NCBI RefSeq assembly: GCF_008123515.1
Contig: NZ_VSSR01000013.1
Location: 1-64,000 of the forward strand
DNA from: Bradyrhizobium cytisi
GTDB taxonomy: Bacteria; Pseudomonadota; Alphaproteobacteria; Rhizobiales; Xanthobacteraceae
Length of the DNA stretch: 64,000 bases
Direction: 5' to 3'
A program made the position numbers and the translations under genes. The notes beneath the pieces were generated by a model. The model was not told the DNA's origin. It made no database searches and saw nothing but the letters and a program-made list of their open reading frames with translations. Each line of letters begins with the position of its first letter. Within the stretch, counting starts at the first letter, position 1. Below, piece after piece: positions 28,644 to 37,795 of this stretch.

Positions 28644-30018
28644 GCCGGCGTTTTCGTGGCGGGTATCTCCGTGCGATCTCGCGCGCGACGACGACCGCCG
28701 GCTTGACATTGGCGCCGGCGATCCAGATGTCGCTGACCTTGCCGCGCTTGTCACGGACGCGGCGCACCGGCTCGCCGTGGCTGGAAACTCCCGCGGCCCA
28801 AGCAAGCCTGCCGGTGTCGCGGCCGGTGACCTCGATCTCGCCGGAATCCATGAACGGATTGTTGAACTGGGGATTGGCGAGCAGCACGCGGTTGCCTATC
28901 GGCACGAAATCTGTCGCGCCCCAGATCGTCCACCAGCGGCCGGTCCAGTCGCGCAGGCGCCGGTCGGCTGCGCCGCGGGTCTTGAAGACGCGCAGGATCT
29001 GCATGGCACCGTCCATCCAGATCGGGGCTGCGCCGTCGATGGAGTTGCTGAGGATGCTGATCGCGAGCTCGCATCCGGGGATGGAGCAAGTCCGCGAGAT
29101 GTAACCCTGGAAGCCGCCGCCATGCCCGAACCAGTCCCAGCCGTCGGTCTTGCCGGCGTTGACGCCAAGGCCGTAATAGCCCTCGAGACTTTGCGGCACG
29201 CGCCAATGGTTGCGCGTCATCTCGCGGCGGCTCGCGACCGACAGCACGCTCTTCCTGGCGTTGGGAGCGAGCTGGGCAAAGAAACGCGCGGTGTCGGCTG
29301 CGGTAGCGACGAAGCCTGCGGCCGATGCCATCGCGTGCGCGGGATTATCGCCAGGGATTACGCAGCGCTCGCCGAGCGGCAGCTTTCGCGTGTGGCCGCG
29401 CGCAAACAGCGCGCCCCTGGGAAGCGGCGCATTTGGCTCGGTCTCGCGGAGGCCTGCAGGCTCGACGATCTCGCGCTTGATCCAGGCGGCGTAGGGCTCC
29501 TTGGTCACCGCTTCGATGATGAGCCCCATCAGGGCAAAGCCGTGGTTGGAATATTTGAAGCGCGTGCCTGGCTCGATCGCGGGAGGCCCCTTCAACTCGG
29601 CGAGCAGCTCCTTGGCGTCGAGATAGGGACGGCTGTCGATGAACTGGCCGGAATCGGCGCCGTCGCGCGTCAGCCCGGAGCTGTGCGAAAGCACCTGGGC
29701 AATCGTGGTCTCGGCCACGCGCGGATGCAGACCGCTCACATATTGGCCGACGGGATCGTCGAGCCTGAGCTTGCGCTGCTCGCGCAGCTTCATGACGCCG
29801 GCCGATGTAAAACTCTTCGAGTGCGAGGCGATGCGGAAGCGATGGCGCGGGGTGAGCTTCTCGCCGGTGTCGAGATTGGCAAGGCCGAACGCATGTTCGG
29901 CGACAACCTCGCCGCGATGGACGAATGCGACCATGACGCCGGGCTGTTGGGCCGTCGTTTGCTGGAATTCGATCCAGGAGCCGATGTAGTCGATCGCGGA
30001 TCGCAGCCACGTGTCCAT
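28633..30018 (-). CDS. Serine hydrolase of beta-lactamase superfamily
   Basis: A 461-aa homologue of class C beta-lactamase/D-aminopeptidase-type enzymes. The S-x-x-K motif is SHSK (Ser65, Lys68 in FRIASHSKSFTSAG), the Y-x-N motif is YSN in FKYSNHGFA, and the third motif is HGGG in WFGHGGGFQGY. No signal peptide is visible, unlike the other member of this family at 8,260, so it may be cytosolic. A C-terminal beta domain of about 110 residues follows. It converges with the S10 peptidase gene with overlapping ends. Confidence 0.87.
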   Translation of the reverse strand: MDTWLRSAIDYIGSWIEFQQTTAQQPGVMVAFVHRGEVVAEHAFGLANLDTGEKLTPRHRFRIASHSKSFTSAGVMKLREQRKLRLDDPVGQYVSGLHPRVAETTIAQVLSHSSGLTRDGADSGQFIDSRPYLDAKELLAELKGPPAIEPGTRFKYSNHGFALMGLIIEAVTKEPYAAWIKREIVEPAGLRETEPNAPLPRGALFARGHTRKLPLGERCVIPGDNPAHAMASAAGFVATAADTARFFAQLAPNARKSVLSVASRREMTRNHWRVPQSLEGYYGLGVNAGKTDGWDWFGHGGGFQGYISRTCSIPGCELAISILSNSIDGAAPIWMDGAMQILRVFKTRGAADRRLRDWTGRWWTIWGATDFVPIGNRVLLANPQFNNPFMDSGEIEVTGRDTGRLAWAAGVSSHGEPVRRVRDKRGKVSDIWIAGANVKPAVVVAREIARRYPPRKRRPTP

Positions 30019-30067
30019 TGCGCACCAATTTGCGAGGGGATCGGTTGCGAGAAGCTAGCCGAGAAAG

Positions 30068-30104
30068 CAGAACGGGCACAACCCGGAAGGTTGTGCCCGT
30101 TCTG
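30068..30104 (-). terminator. Strong hairpin terminator
   Basis: A 15-bp perfect stem (CAGAACGGGCACAAC with its complement) around a 7-nt loop, followed on the minus strand by CTTTCT. It lies just downstream of the TPR gene and upstream of the serine hydrolase, so it ends the TPR transcript. Confidence 0.8.
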
Positions 30105-30125
30105 TCATGCGAAGATGCGATGTCT

Positions 30126-30668
30126 TCAGTAGACGAGCGTCGCGCCGGTCGGCTTGTCGAGCGCGGCAGCCAGCGAGCGATATTCGGAGCTGTCGGTGCC
30201 GGCGAGCATGGCAATCTTGTTCAGGTGATACTGCGCCTGTTCGCGGTTGCCCTGCTCGAGCTGCCAGAGACCGTAATACTGCCAGGTGCGGACGTGGTTC
30301 GGATCGTCCTTCAGCGCGATCTCGTAATAGACTTTCGACGACTGGTAGTCGCCGAGCTTGCGATAGGAATAGCCGATCAGGTTCGCGACGTCGGCGACGT
30401 CGTCGCGCTTGAGCGACTTCAGCTGGCCGATTGCGCCCGTATAGTCGTTCCTGTCGTAGATCGTGGTGTAGGCGGTGCGATAGGCCGCGAGGAATTTCGG
30501 GTCGCTGACGGAAGAGCTCTTCTTCTTGCCCTTCTTGGACGAGTTGTCCGACTTCGGCGGTGAGGAGGGCTCATCGCTGCCCGCCGCATAGGCGCTGGTC
30601 AGCACCGGCGCGGCCGCCAGCGACACGGCGACGAGTCCCGGCACGACAAGCATTGAGAATTTGCGCAT
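30126..30668 (-). CDS. Exported TPR protein
   Basis: A 180-aa protein with a signal peptide (about 1-29, cleavage after AYA), a Ser/Lys-rich linker (KSDNSSKKGKKKSS) and tandem tetratricopeptide repeats in the rest (ANLIGYSYRKLGDYQSSKVYYEIALKDD with the W/L-G-Y-A/F-P pattern partly visible). TPR domains bind proteins, so this is probably a periplasmic scaffold. A canonical terminator follows. The promoter region is shared with the divergent Lys/Ala-rich secreted protein gene. Confidence 0.78.
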   Translation of the reverse strand: MRKFSMLVVPGLVAVSLAAAPVLTSAYAAGSDEPSSPPKSDNSSKKGKKKSSSVSDPKFLAAYRTAYTTIYDRNDYTGAIGQLKSLKRDDVADVANLIGYSYRKLGDYQSSKVYYEIALKDDPNHVRTWQYYGLWQLEQGNREQAQYHLNKIAMLAGTDSSEYRSLAAALDKPTGATLVY

Positions 30669-30918
30669 TGAAGTTCTCCCGTATGGAACGTGGCGATCCT
30701 ACACGATTGCCCGAATACCGGAACACCCGGTACGCAAAAACATTCCCGGCACCCCGGTGTATTCGCCTTTCCTCAGATGACAAACTTGTCATCGAGATGA
30801 ACGGGAGCTGGCCGCGGGCTTCAGACAGGGTTCAGTGCGCTCCCTCTACGCTCTGACCCATGATCGAAGGGTTGGCGAGAGGGCGCCCGCCTCAAGATCC
30901 TTCCAAGAGGAGACCACC

Positions 30919-31323
30919 ATGTTGAAGACCATTTCCGCAGCCTTGCTCGCAGCTTCCGTCATCGCAGCCCCGGCCTTCGCAGCTGAAGCCGGCAAGACAA
31001 CCACGACCGCGCCAGTCATCAAGGCGGACCAGGCCCAGAGCAAGGTCTCGACCACCGCCGCGAAACCCGACGCCAAGACGGACGGCAAGACGGACGGCAA
31101 GACGGCCGACATCAAGTCGGGCGCCAAATCGGGCGCCAAGTCGGATGTGAAGGCCGATGCCGATACCAAGGCCAAGGCGATGAACGCCAACGCTGCGATC
31201 ACGCCGGACCAGCACAAGACCGTGCGGACGCATCGTCATCACGACAAGCACCTTTCGGCCAAGAAGTCGCTGAAGACGCCGTCGGGCGTCACCAAGCCGG
31301 TGACCATCGAGAAGCGCAGCTAA
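30919..31323 (+). CDS. Small secreted Lys/Ala/Asp-rich protein
   Basis: A 134-aa protein with a signal peptide (1-22, cleavage after FAA) and a highly charged low-complexity body. Short tandem repeats are visible: KTDGKTDGKT, then SGAKSGAKS. The C-terminal part is basic and His-rich (RTHRHHDKH). The start follows AAGAGGAGACC, a strong ribosome site. The composition suggests an intrinsically disordered periplasmic protein; metal or nucleic acid binding by the His/Lys cluster is only a guess. Confidence 0.7.
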   Translation: MLKTISAALLAASVIAAPAFAAEAGKTTTTAPVIKADQAQSKVSTTAAKPDAKTDGKTDGKTADIKSGAKSGAKSDVKADADTKAKAMNANAAITPDQHKTVRTHRHHDKHLSAKKSLKTPSGVTKPVTIEKRS

Positions 31324-31501
31324 CGACTGATCTGATCCCGCGCGGCGGCATCCCTGGATTGCCCTGCTGCCGCGCGCGGAGTTCAGGCCCGGCTCGCCCG
31401 TCACGCCCCGCGCGCAAGCGCGAGGCGCTGGCGGCGGGCCGGTGCGCTGTCTGTGGAAGCGAATTCCCTTTGCGCAACCTTGGAGCTAGAAACAACTCCG
31501 G

Positions 31502-31536
31502 GTCCGACTGGCTGGAGCGAGTCCGACTGGCTGGAG
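31502..31536. repeat. 19-bp tandem duplication
   Basis: The 16-mer GTCCGACTGGCTGGAG occurs at 31,502 and again at 31,521, one 19-bp unit apart. It lies just before the start of the downstream lipoprotein gene and could move or duplicate its ribosome-binding region (each copy ends in TGGAG). Confidence 0.75.
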
Positions 31537-31547
31537 AATGTGATCCC

Positions 31548-31970
31548 TTGGGGCGATTGGCGAAACGCGCGGCAATCCTGGTGCTGCCTCTGGCGCTCAC
31601 GGCCTGTTTCGGCAGCGATGGGGACCGTCCGTCCCTGCTGGAGGGAGGCCAGGCCGGAGGGCCGCAGTCCTTTCCCGATAATTTTCGTAGTGACGCGCTG
31701 GCCTTGATGCGCGCCTATCTCAACAATCCGGTCGGCGTGCGCGACGCCAGCATGGCCGATCCGGTGCTGAGGGAGGTCGGCGGGCGGCAGTTCTATGTCA
31801 GCTGCCTGCACTTCACGCCGCGCGAGACCGATGGCACCTATAAGGCGATGCGAGAGCGCGCCATCATCTACGTCAACGGCCGGGCCGACCGCGTCATCGA
31901 TCGCGCTAACGAGATCTGCGCAGGCGCGGTTTACGCACCCTTTCCAGAACTGGAAAAGATGGCGCGGTAG
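31548..31970 (+). CDS. Putative small lipoprotein
   Basis: A 140-aa product whose N-terminus (LGRLAKRAAILVLPLALTACFGSD) has a basic start, hydrophobic helix and lipobox LTAC, so the mature protein should be lipidated and periplasm-facing. The rest is a compact domain with two Cys (VSCLHF; EICAGAVY). No known family is recognised. The start is uncertain: TTG at 31,548 has GGAG eleven bases ahead, TTG at 31,557 is closer to the signal, and the frame is open further upstream without a good start. Confidence 0.62.
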   Translation: MGRLAKRAAILVLPLALTACFGSDGDRPSLLEGGQAGGPQSFPDNFRSDALALMRAYLNNPVGVRDASMADPVLREVGGRQFYVSCLHFTPRETDGTYKAMRERAIIYVNGRADRVIDRANEICAGAVYAPFPELEKMAR

Positions 31971-32258
31971 CGCAAAGCGCGCCTTCATCGCGCGGTGCTA
32001 GGACAAGAACCGCCGGAGCCGCTGGATCACATTTCGGCGAGCTTTGAACGGATCGGTTTTGCCCTGCGACAAATCGTTACGGCTGGACATGTGCGGACGA
32101 CAAAATCTGCCGGCGCAGGCCGGACGAGATGGAACAAAAGCGCGATGTTGCCGCTCCGTCACAGTTGCGAACGATCAACGTTCCGGCATCGCCGCGAAGC
32201 AACCCAATTCACGCCACGTTGTTTCCTGAGTGTCGTACGTGAAAGAACGGGGATGACC

Positions 32259-32966
32259 ATGAAGACGATTTTGCTCGGGGCAGCAGCTCTGCTCGCTCTG
32301 GCCGCACCGGCGGCCGCAGCGGACATGCAGCCGCACACTTACACCAAGGCTCCGGCCTACACGCCGCCGCAGGCGATCTACAATTGGACCGGCTTCTACA
32401 TCGGCGGCCATGTCGGCGGCGCCTTCGCCGGGGACAGCAGCTTCCAATCCAGCGACGCCCGCTTCCTGGGCGGCGTGCAGGGCGGCTTCGACTACCAGTT
32501 CGCGCCCAATTGGGTGGTGGGTATCGAAGCCCAGTACTCCTGGCTGCCGACCAACAATAACGGTGTCACGTTCCCGCTGGGCACCCAGGTGACCTCGAGC
32601 ACCGACCAACTCGGGTCGGTGACCGGCCGCATCGGCTACACCTGGGGCCCGACGCTGCTCTACGCCAAGGGCGGTTACGCCTGGCGCAACGGCGGTCTTG
32701 GCGTGAACATCGCCGGCGTGCCGCAGGCCTTCACCGCCACCGGCAACAGCAAGGACGGCTATACCGTCGGCGCCGGCCTCGAATACATGTTCGCGCCGAA
32801 CTGGTCGGCCAAGGCCGAGTACCAGTATTATAACTTCGGCAGCACGACGATCACCGCCGGTCCAGCCGACGTCGTCGGCGTTCGCGGCCGGGACGACGAG
32901 CATACCGTCAAGGTCGGTGTGAACTACCGCTTCGGCTGGGGCGGTCCGGCGGCCTCGCGCTACTGA
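32259..32966 (+). CDS. Outer-membrane beta-barrel protein (Omp25/RopB type)
   Basis: A 235-aa small porin-like barrel with a signal peptide (1-22, cleavage after AAA), then the typical rhizobial start NWTGFYIGGHVGGAF, LGGVQGGFDYQF, VGIEAQYSWL, repeated amphipathic strands and an aromatic end (VNYRFGWGG...SRY). This family (Omp25/Omp31/RopB) provides major outer-membrane proteins of Rhizobiales. The ATG at 32,259 is preferred; an in-frame ATG lies 6 bases upstream. A classical terminator follows 33 bp after the stop. Confidence 0.9.
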   Translation: MKTILLGAAALLALAAPAAAADMQPHTYTKAPAYTPPQAIYNWTGFYIGGHVGGAFAGDSSFQSSDARFLGGVQGGFDYQFAPNWVVGIEAQYSWLPTNNNGVTFPLGTQVTSSTDQLGSVTGRIGYTWGPTLLYAKGGYAWRNGGLGVNIAGVPQAFTATGNSKDGYTVGAGLEYMFAPNWSAKAEYQYYNFGSTTITAGPADVVGVRGRDDEHTVKVGVNYRFGWGGPAASRY

Positions 32967-32999
32967 TCCGCCGCGCGCGAGCCACGACCACGATCTGAC

Positions 33000-33025
33000 A
33001 AAGGCCGGCTTCCTTGCCGGCCTTT
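33000..33025 (+). terminator. Rho-independent terminator of the omp gene
   Basis: A 10-bp perfect stem AAAGGCCGGC / GCCGGCCTTT with TTCCTT loop, followed by CGCTTGTTT. Position and orientation fit the end of the beta-barrel gene transcript. Confidence 0.8.
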
Positions 33026-33201
33026 CGCTTGTTTGCCTTGCGTGAACCATCTGGCGCGTCATTTGCAAGCAAACAGCCTGGCGCGCGCCTTCTCACGCGT
33101 GTCACGGGGATCGGGTAAACCAAAAATAATTTCTGCGACTTACGGAACTGGCGCTCCGGAAAGCGGTATTATTGAATTGCTGGGCTGGTGGGACAACGAA
33201 C

Positions 33202-33444
33202 ATGCGTATCTTGGCGTCGGTGCTGGTGGTCTCGTGCTTCGTCGCCCTGCCGTGCTCTGCCCAAACAATCCTCAAATCCGAGCCTTTGATGTTGGCACCC
33301 TACGAGGTCGCCTTCGTGAAGGACGCCTCCTGTCCGTCGGGCAAGGTGCTCAAGGTCACCGGGGCGATCCGCGGGCTGCACCGCCGCAAGGCCTGCGTGG
33401 CGCTTGCCGGTGAGCAGGCGTCGCTGGCGATCGCGACGCCCTGA
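33202..33444 (+). CDS. Small secreted hypothetical protein
   Basis: An 80-aa protein with a signal peptide (1-20, cleavage after CSA) and a compact 60-residue domain with two Cys (DASCPSGKV; RKACVALA), which may form a disulfide. It resembles short periplasmic proteins common in Bradyrhizobium (recall only). The ATG is chosen at MRILASV; the longer frame upstream would hide the signal peptide. Confidence 0.62.
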   Translation: MRILASVLVVSCFVALPCSAQTILKSEPLMLAPYEVAFVKDASCPSGKVLKVTGAIRGLHRRKACVALAGEQASLAIATP

Positions 33445-33460
33445 GGCACTCGGCCAGATC

Positions 33461-33715
33461 TCACGAGCTGAGCTGAAGCTCCAACCTGGATTCCCGCTCT
33501 GCGTCCGCCTTGTTCTTGGCGGGGTCCTCGCCTTGGGCGGCCCGGCATGATCTGATCTCATAGTCATTGTCGAGCACCCGGCGCGGACCTTGCCGCTCGT
33601 CGTCGGTGCCGAGGTCCACGACCAACCCGCTCCGTTGCGCGAGTTTCCAGACGTCGGCTTCGCTCGGATAGGCCTTGCTGATCTGGCTGTCGTTGCAGAA
33701 CAGGGCGTAGGGCAT
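33461..33715 (-). CDS. Small conserved hypothetical protein
   Basis: An 84-aa soluble protein starting MPYALFCNDSQISKAYPSEA, with a Glu/Arg-rich C-terminus. The start follows GGGAAG. The pattern (YPSEADVWKLAQRSGLVVD... DNDYEI) is one I recall from many Bradyrhizobium hypothetical proteins, so it is likely a real, lineage-specific gene of unknown role. It converges with the secreted protein gene. Confidence 0.7.
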   Translation of the reverse strand: MPYALFCNDSQISKAYPSEADVWKLAQRSGLVVDLGTDDERQGPRRVLDNDYEIRSCRAAQGEDPAKNKADAERESRLELQLSS

Positions 33716-33889
33716 GCTTCCCGCTCCCGGAAAGCCCGTTAACGACTTCATGGCGCGAAGGGTTCCAAGCCGATCACGGGGCCGTGATCCGCCCTGATCA
33801 AGGGGGAGGGGCGCCGTGCCCTGAGTCCCTTAACGAGTCCTGAATCCCCCAAAAAAGAAACTTTGGGACTCATTTGGCGGAATCAGCGG

Positions 33890-34009
33890 ATGTTTCCGGC
33901 CATGTCGACCGACCTGAAAACCTGCTGCGGGCACATGCTTCTGCCCCTGACGCTGGCACTGTTCGGTGCCTGTGCAGCCAATCTCTGGCTGGTGTGGTCG
34001 TGGCTCTAA
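33890..34009 (+). CDS. Possible 39-aa membrane peptide
   Basis: Short ORF with a single hydrophobic helix (MLLPLTLALFGACAANLWL) ending in WSWL. The composition is that of a small membrane protein, and it ends 22 bp before the stop of the convergent gene. A clear ribosome site is lacking, so this is tentative. Confidence 0.4.
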   Translation: MFPAMSTDLKTCCGHMLLPLTLALFGACAANLWLVWSWL

Positions 34010-34030
34010 GGCCTTGGTCGCAGGCGGGCC

Positions 34031-34426
34031 CTACTTCTGGGCCGGCGGCGGCGGGGCGGCATCGCGGATGGCGGCGCGCAGCTTGGTCAGGGTCGCCGCG
34101 CAATATTCCTCGCGCTCGCGCTCGAAGCGCTCCTGATGCTTTCTGAAGTTAGCGATGCGCGCCTGCATTTCGCTGCGGAAATCGCCGGCCATCCGTGGCG
34201 GGGGGACCGGCAGCGGTTGGGGCGGCGGTGCGACCTGCGGCGGCGGATCGGCCTGCTGCGGCTCGAACGCGACGGTCACGGTCTGGACGGAGACAATCTC
34301 CGCGGCCAGGATCGGCGCAACGGCAGCGGTATCCGGCTGACGGGCGCCATCCATCTTGCCGGAAACCGATTGGACGAAGGCCAGTGTCTGCGCGATCAGT
34401 GCGTCGCGCTCCCTGATCCACTTCAT
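34031..34426 (-). CDS. Hypothetical Pro-rich protein with charged helix
   Basis: A 131-aa protein: N-terminal amphipathic helix (about 1-25), a Pro/Gln-rich linker (about 58-78, PPPQVAPPPQPLPVPPP) and a C-terminal Arg/Glu-rich helix (RIANFRKHQERFEREREEY) likely to form a coiled coil. No signal peptide. The ATG of MKWIRERD follows GGTGG. Function unknown. Confidence 0.6.
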   Translation of the reverse strand: MKWIRERDALIAQTLAFVQSVSGKMDGARQPDTAAVAPILAAEIVSVQTVTVAFEPQQADPPPQVAPPPQPLPVPPPRMAGDFRSEMQARIANFRKHQERFEREREEYCAATLTKLRAAIRDAAPPPPAQK

Positions 34427-34531
34427 GATCCACCACCCTGTTGGAGCTATTCCATCAAAGCCTGAGCGCCGAATCAAGAAGGCTGTCGGCAAGGGATTGC
34501 ATATTTTTCCCGGACACCCGACAATGGATGG

Positions 34532-34705
34532 ATGGATTCCAGGGCCGACCCGTCGGACGAAGCGCAGGGCCTGCGGCTCGTACGCGCCTTTCTGTCATTG
34601 CCGCCCGACAAGCGGGCGGAGGTGATCGCGTTCGTCGAGGATCTGGTGCGCGCCCATGCCGGGCCTGACGACGGGCATGGCATCTCCCCCATCCGTGATC
34701 GATAG
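34532..34705 (+). CDS. Small helical protein
   Basis: A 57-aa ORF, MDSRADPSDEAQGLRLVRAF onward, that reads as an acidic tail followed by one or two amphipathic helices (LPPDKRAEVIAFVEDLVRAH). Amino-acid composition and helix pattern look genuinely coding, and it is just long enough to fill the gap upstream of the chemotaxis receptor. No strong ribosome site is present. Confidence 0.5.
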   Translation: MDSRADPSDEAQGLRLVRAFLSLPPDKRAEVIAFVEDLVRAHAGPDDGHGISPIRDR

Positions 34706-34886
34706 CTATCGCTGGCGGATCGGGTCGCCCCATAGTCGATCGAAGCTTACGTGAGGCGTCCCGCTGGCTATTCTCCCGTAAGATTACCCGTGTCATTTCG
34801 TATCAAATTTTAACGTTGGCGGGTTCCAATGCCGCCGCCGGGACTGCTTCGGTCAATGGGGACCGAAAGATTATTAGGCGGCTGCG

Positions 34887-36584
34887 ATGAGCTTTTTGAA
34901 CAATTTGAAGATCGTGTCGAAGGTTGCGTTGATCGTGACCGTGATGGGCTTTGCCCTGGTCGCCGTTGCCGCCTTCGGCATTCGCGAGCTGTCCGCGACG
35001 GTCGACGGCTTCGGCGAACTCACCGCCATGCAGTCGGCAGCTCTCAACCTCACGCGGGCCCAGCGCCGCATCGAGACCTATCACGCCGCGCTCTATGCGG
35101 TGTTCACCGAGACGACCGAGGCGGGCAACGCCAATCGCCTCAAGATTGCGAGCCAGAACCGCAATGAAATTCGCCAGTATCTGGACGCTGCGGAGCAGGA
35201 CGACCCGGCGAGAGCGGCCGAAACGAAGAGTGTCGGCGCGCAGTTGACGGCCGCCTTTACCGGCTGCGATCCGGTGCTCCAGGCCGGTGCGGCTGCAAGC
35301 AGCCCTGAGGAAAATGCCAAGGCCGCTGATCGTGCTCACAAGGAGTGTGACCCGCTGATCGATGCGGCTCTCGAGCGCGTTGCCAAGTTCACGACCGATA
35401 CGTCCAAGGCTGTGACCAAGCGCAAGGAAGCCATCGAGGGCGACGCCAAATCCGCGACCTGGACCGTGATGAGCGTCAGCGCCAGCGGCCTGATCATCGG
35501 CATCGTGATTGCGCTCTTCATCGGTCTCGTGGCGATGTCGAAGCCAATTGCCCGGCTCAAGCTCGCCATGGAGGGCCTGGCGCGCAATGACCTCAAGACC
35601 GAGGTGCCCGAGAAGGACCGCCGCGACGAGATCGGCGAGATGGCCAGGACGGTCGAGGTGTTCAAGACCAACGCGCTCGAGATGGAGCGGCTCAAGGCGG
35701 CGCAGGTGGAAGCCGAGAAGCAGGCCGCCGAGCAGCGCCGCCGCGACATGTTCAAGCTGGCCGACGGCTTTGAGCGTGCGGTCGGCGAGATCATCGATAC
35801 CGTCGGCTCCGCATCCACCGAGCTCGAAGCGTCGTCCTCGACGCTGGCCACCACCGCTCAGCGCGCGCAGCAGCTGACTTCAGTCGTCGCGGTTGCTTCC
35901 GGTGAAGCCACCGGCAACGTCCAGTCGGTTGCGACGGCGACGGAGGAGTTGTCGTCCTCGGTCAACGAGATCAGCCGCCAGGTGCAGGAATCTGCGCGGA
36001 TGGCGAGCGAAGCCGTCAACCAGGCCCGCACCACGACCGAGCGGGTCAGCGAACTCTCGCTTGCGGCCACGCGCATCGGCGACGTCGTCGAGCTGATCAA
36101 CACCATTGCCGGGCAGACCAATCTGCTGGCGCTGAATGCCACCATCGAGGCGGCACGCGCAGGCGAGGCCGGCCGCGGCTTTGCCGTCGTCGCCTCCGAG
36201 GTGAAGACGCTGGCCGAGCAGACCGCGAAAGCGACCGGCGAGATCAGCCAGCAGATCTCCGGCATTCAGAACGCCACCCAGGAATCGGTGACCGCGATCC
36301 GCGATATCTCCGCGACCATCGAGCGGCTCTCGGAAGTGTCCTCGACCATTGCCGCGGCCGTCGAGGAGCAGGGCGCTGCGACCCAGGAGATCTCGCGCAA
36401 CGTGCAGCAGGCTGCGCACGGCACCCAGCAGGTCTCGACCAACATCACCGATGTGCAGCGCGGCGCGGCCGAGACCGGCTCGGCGTCCTCGCAGGTGCTT
36501 TCGACCGCGAAGATGCTGGCGACCGACAGCACCCGGCTGAAGGACGAAGTCGGGAAATTCCTGCGGACGGTGCGCGCGGCCTGA
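34887..36584 (+). CDS. Methyl-accepting chemotaxis protein
   Basis: Membrane chemoreceptor of 565 aa: first helix about 10-30, a periplasmic helical ligand domain (about 31-190, with two Cys), second helix (about 190-213), HAMP (about 214-268) and the signalling domain (about 300-540). The signalling tip contains the invariant [18 protein letters not shown] segment ([21 protein letters not shown]). It would control CheA kinase activity. The ligand-binding domain is of the four-helix-bundle type; the ligand is unknown. No che genes lie nearby. Confidence 0.93.
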   Translation: MSFLNNLKIVSKVALIVTVMGFALVAVAAFGIRELSATVDGFGELTAMQSAALNLTRAQRRIETYHAALYAVFTETTEAGNANRLKIASQNRNEIRQYLDAAEQDDPARAAETKSVGAQLTAAFTGCDPVLQAGAAASSPEENAKAADRAHKECDPLIDAALERVAKFTTDTSKAVTKRKEAIEGDAKSATWTVMSVSASGLIIGIVIALFIGLVAMSKPIARLKLAMEGLARNDLKTEVPEKDRRDEIGEMARTVEVFKTNALEMERLKAAQVEAEKQAAEQRRRDMFKLADGFERAVGEIIDTVGSASTELEASSSTLATTAQRAQQLTSVVAVASGEATGNVQSVATATEELSSSVNEISRQVQESARMASEAVNQARTTTERVSELSLAATRIGDVVELINTIAGQTNLLALNATIEAARAGEAGRGFAVVASEVKTLAEQTAKATGEISQQISGIQNATQESVTAIRDISATIERLSEVSSTIAAAVEEQGAATQEISRNVQQAAHGTQQVSTNITDVQRGAAETGSASSQVLSTAKMLATDSTRLKDEVGKFLRTVRAA

Positions 36585-36626
36585 GCCGCACGACATCCAG
36601 GGTCCGGCGGCCTCGCGCCGCCGCTC

Positions 36627-36740
36627 CTATTGCGGCAGCAAGAGCGCCATCGCGATCGCGAAAAGGAAGACCGTCGCCACGACGGCCGCGACCGCTCCGG
36701 CGATGATCTTGGCGCTTTCTCGGCTGGTATAAGGCTGCAT
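36627..36740 (-). CDS. 37-aa single-span membrane peptide
   Basis: ORF starting MQPYTSRESAKIIAGAVAAV and ending in a strongly hydrophobic helix (about 12-34, VVATVFLFAIAMALLLP). The ATG is preceded by GCAGGC. The Ala/Val-rich helix and the charge at the N-terminus are typical of small membrane proteins, which are often missed in annotation. It lies convergent to the chemoreceptor gene, 42 bp from its stop. Confidence 0.58.
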   Translation of the reverse strand: MQPYTSRESAKIIAGAVAAVVATVFLFAIAMALLLPQ

Positions 36741-36940
36741 ACTGCCTGCACTCTACCTGATGTTGAACTCTGATCCAATCCGTGGTCAGTAGCCGTCCCC
36801 GCGACGCAAGCGGACAACATCCATTCCCGAGGTTAGGCCATGAGCGATGATGTCAGTGACGGCTGGACCGCGTCCGCGTCACCGCCGCGTGCCCTTCTTC
36901 CACATCATGGAGTGGCACAAGCCGGATTGAGCTGGTCTCG

Positions 36941-37711
36941 TCAGACCGCGAGTGTGGCCTGGAAGAACCGTGTGACCCGATCGATCGCATCCCGGGTCAT
37001 CGGGTCGGTGTCCGAGAAATCAAAGCCGTGGGCTTTGCCCGGATAGGGCACGAATTCGGTCTCGGCGCCGACCAACTTGCCGAGTGCGACCAGCTGCCGA
37101 CCTTCCGCGATCGGGACGTTCTTGTCGGCCTCGCCATGCAGCGCGATCAGCGGCGGCAGGTGCTTGACCTTGGTGGCCATAATCTTGGCAGCCATGGCCT
37201 GGGGCATGCCGCCATAGAGCACCGCGAGGGCTGTGATGCGCCTGTCGCGCGCGGCCGCCTCGGCGGCGATGTAGCTGCCCAGCGAGAAGCCGAGCAGGCC
37301 GATGCGTCCCGAACTGTCGGATCGGTCGAGGACGGCCGTCACCGTGGCGGCGACCGTATCGGCCCAGCCGTCGAACCGCGTTGTCTCGTAGACCTCGCGG
37401 CTCTCATGCGCGGCGGACGTCAACGCAGCCATATCGGCCGGCGTCATGTAGCGGAGAAAATAGCTGTCGATGCCCCGTGTCGTCAGCGCGTCGGCATATC
37501 GCTGATAGGCGCGGGCCCTGAGCTCGATGCCGCGGGAGCCGTGCAGCACGATAACGGCCGGACGTTTTCCGTCGGCTGCCGCCGCATAGCGCGACACCGG
37601 CAGGCTGTCTTGGCCGCTCGTGACGTCGAATTGTTCGCCCTGCGCGCTGCGTGCGGCAACGGAGGACAGCAGTGCGGCGATGGTGGCTAGCGCCGCGCGT
37701 CGGCTGATCAT
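36941..37711 (-). CDS. Dienelactone-hydrolase-like exported enzyme
   Basis: Alpha/beta hydrolase of the dienelactone hydrolase family, 256 aa. A twin-arginine-like signal (SRRAALATIAALL) opens the protein. The nucleophile elbow is GFSLGSY (Ser near residue 140), the Asp is in LHGEADKNVP, and the His in GKAHGFDF, so the triad is complete. The oxyanion region VIVLHGSRG is also present. The open frame continues upstream across the divergent methyltransferase gene, but that part is antisense. Probable substrate class: small esters or lactones in the periplasm. Confidence 0.82.
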   Translation of the reverse strand: MISRRAALATIAALLSSVAARSAQGEQFDVTSGQDSLPVSRYAAAADGKRPAVIVLHGSRGIELRARAYQRYADALTTRGIDSYFLRYMTPADMAALTSAAHESREVYETTRFDGWADTVAATVTAVLDRSDSSGRIGLLGFSLGSYIAAEAAARDRRITALAVLYGGMPQAMAAKIMATKVKHLPPLIALHGEADKNVPIAEGRQLVALGKLVGAETEFVPYPGKAHGFDFSDTDPMTRDAIDRVTRFFQATLAV

Positions 37712-37795
37712 CGGTGAACTCAAGGAAATGTTTCGGATGCGACGTATCGCCTCTATACTGCGCTTGCGACGGAATCTTGGCGCGAGTCCCATCCG

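Noticed and set aside
26835..28805. 656-codon minus-strand open frame across the S10 peptidase gene
   Set aside because: Shadow of the peptidase gene, which has a signal peptide, catalytic motifs and a ribosome site.
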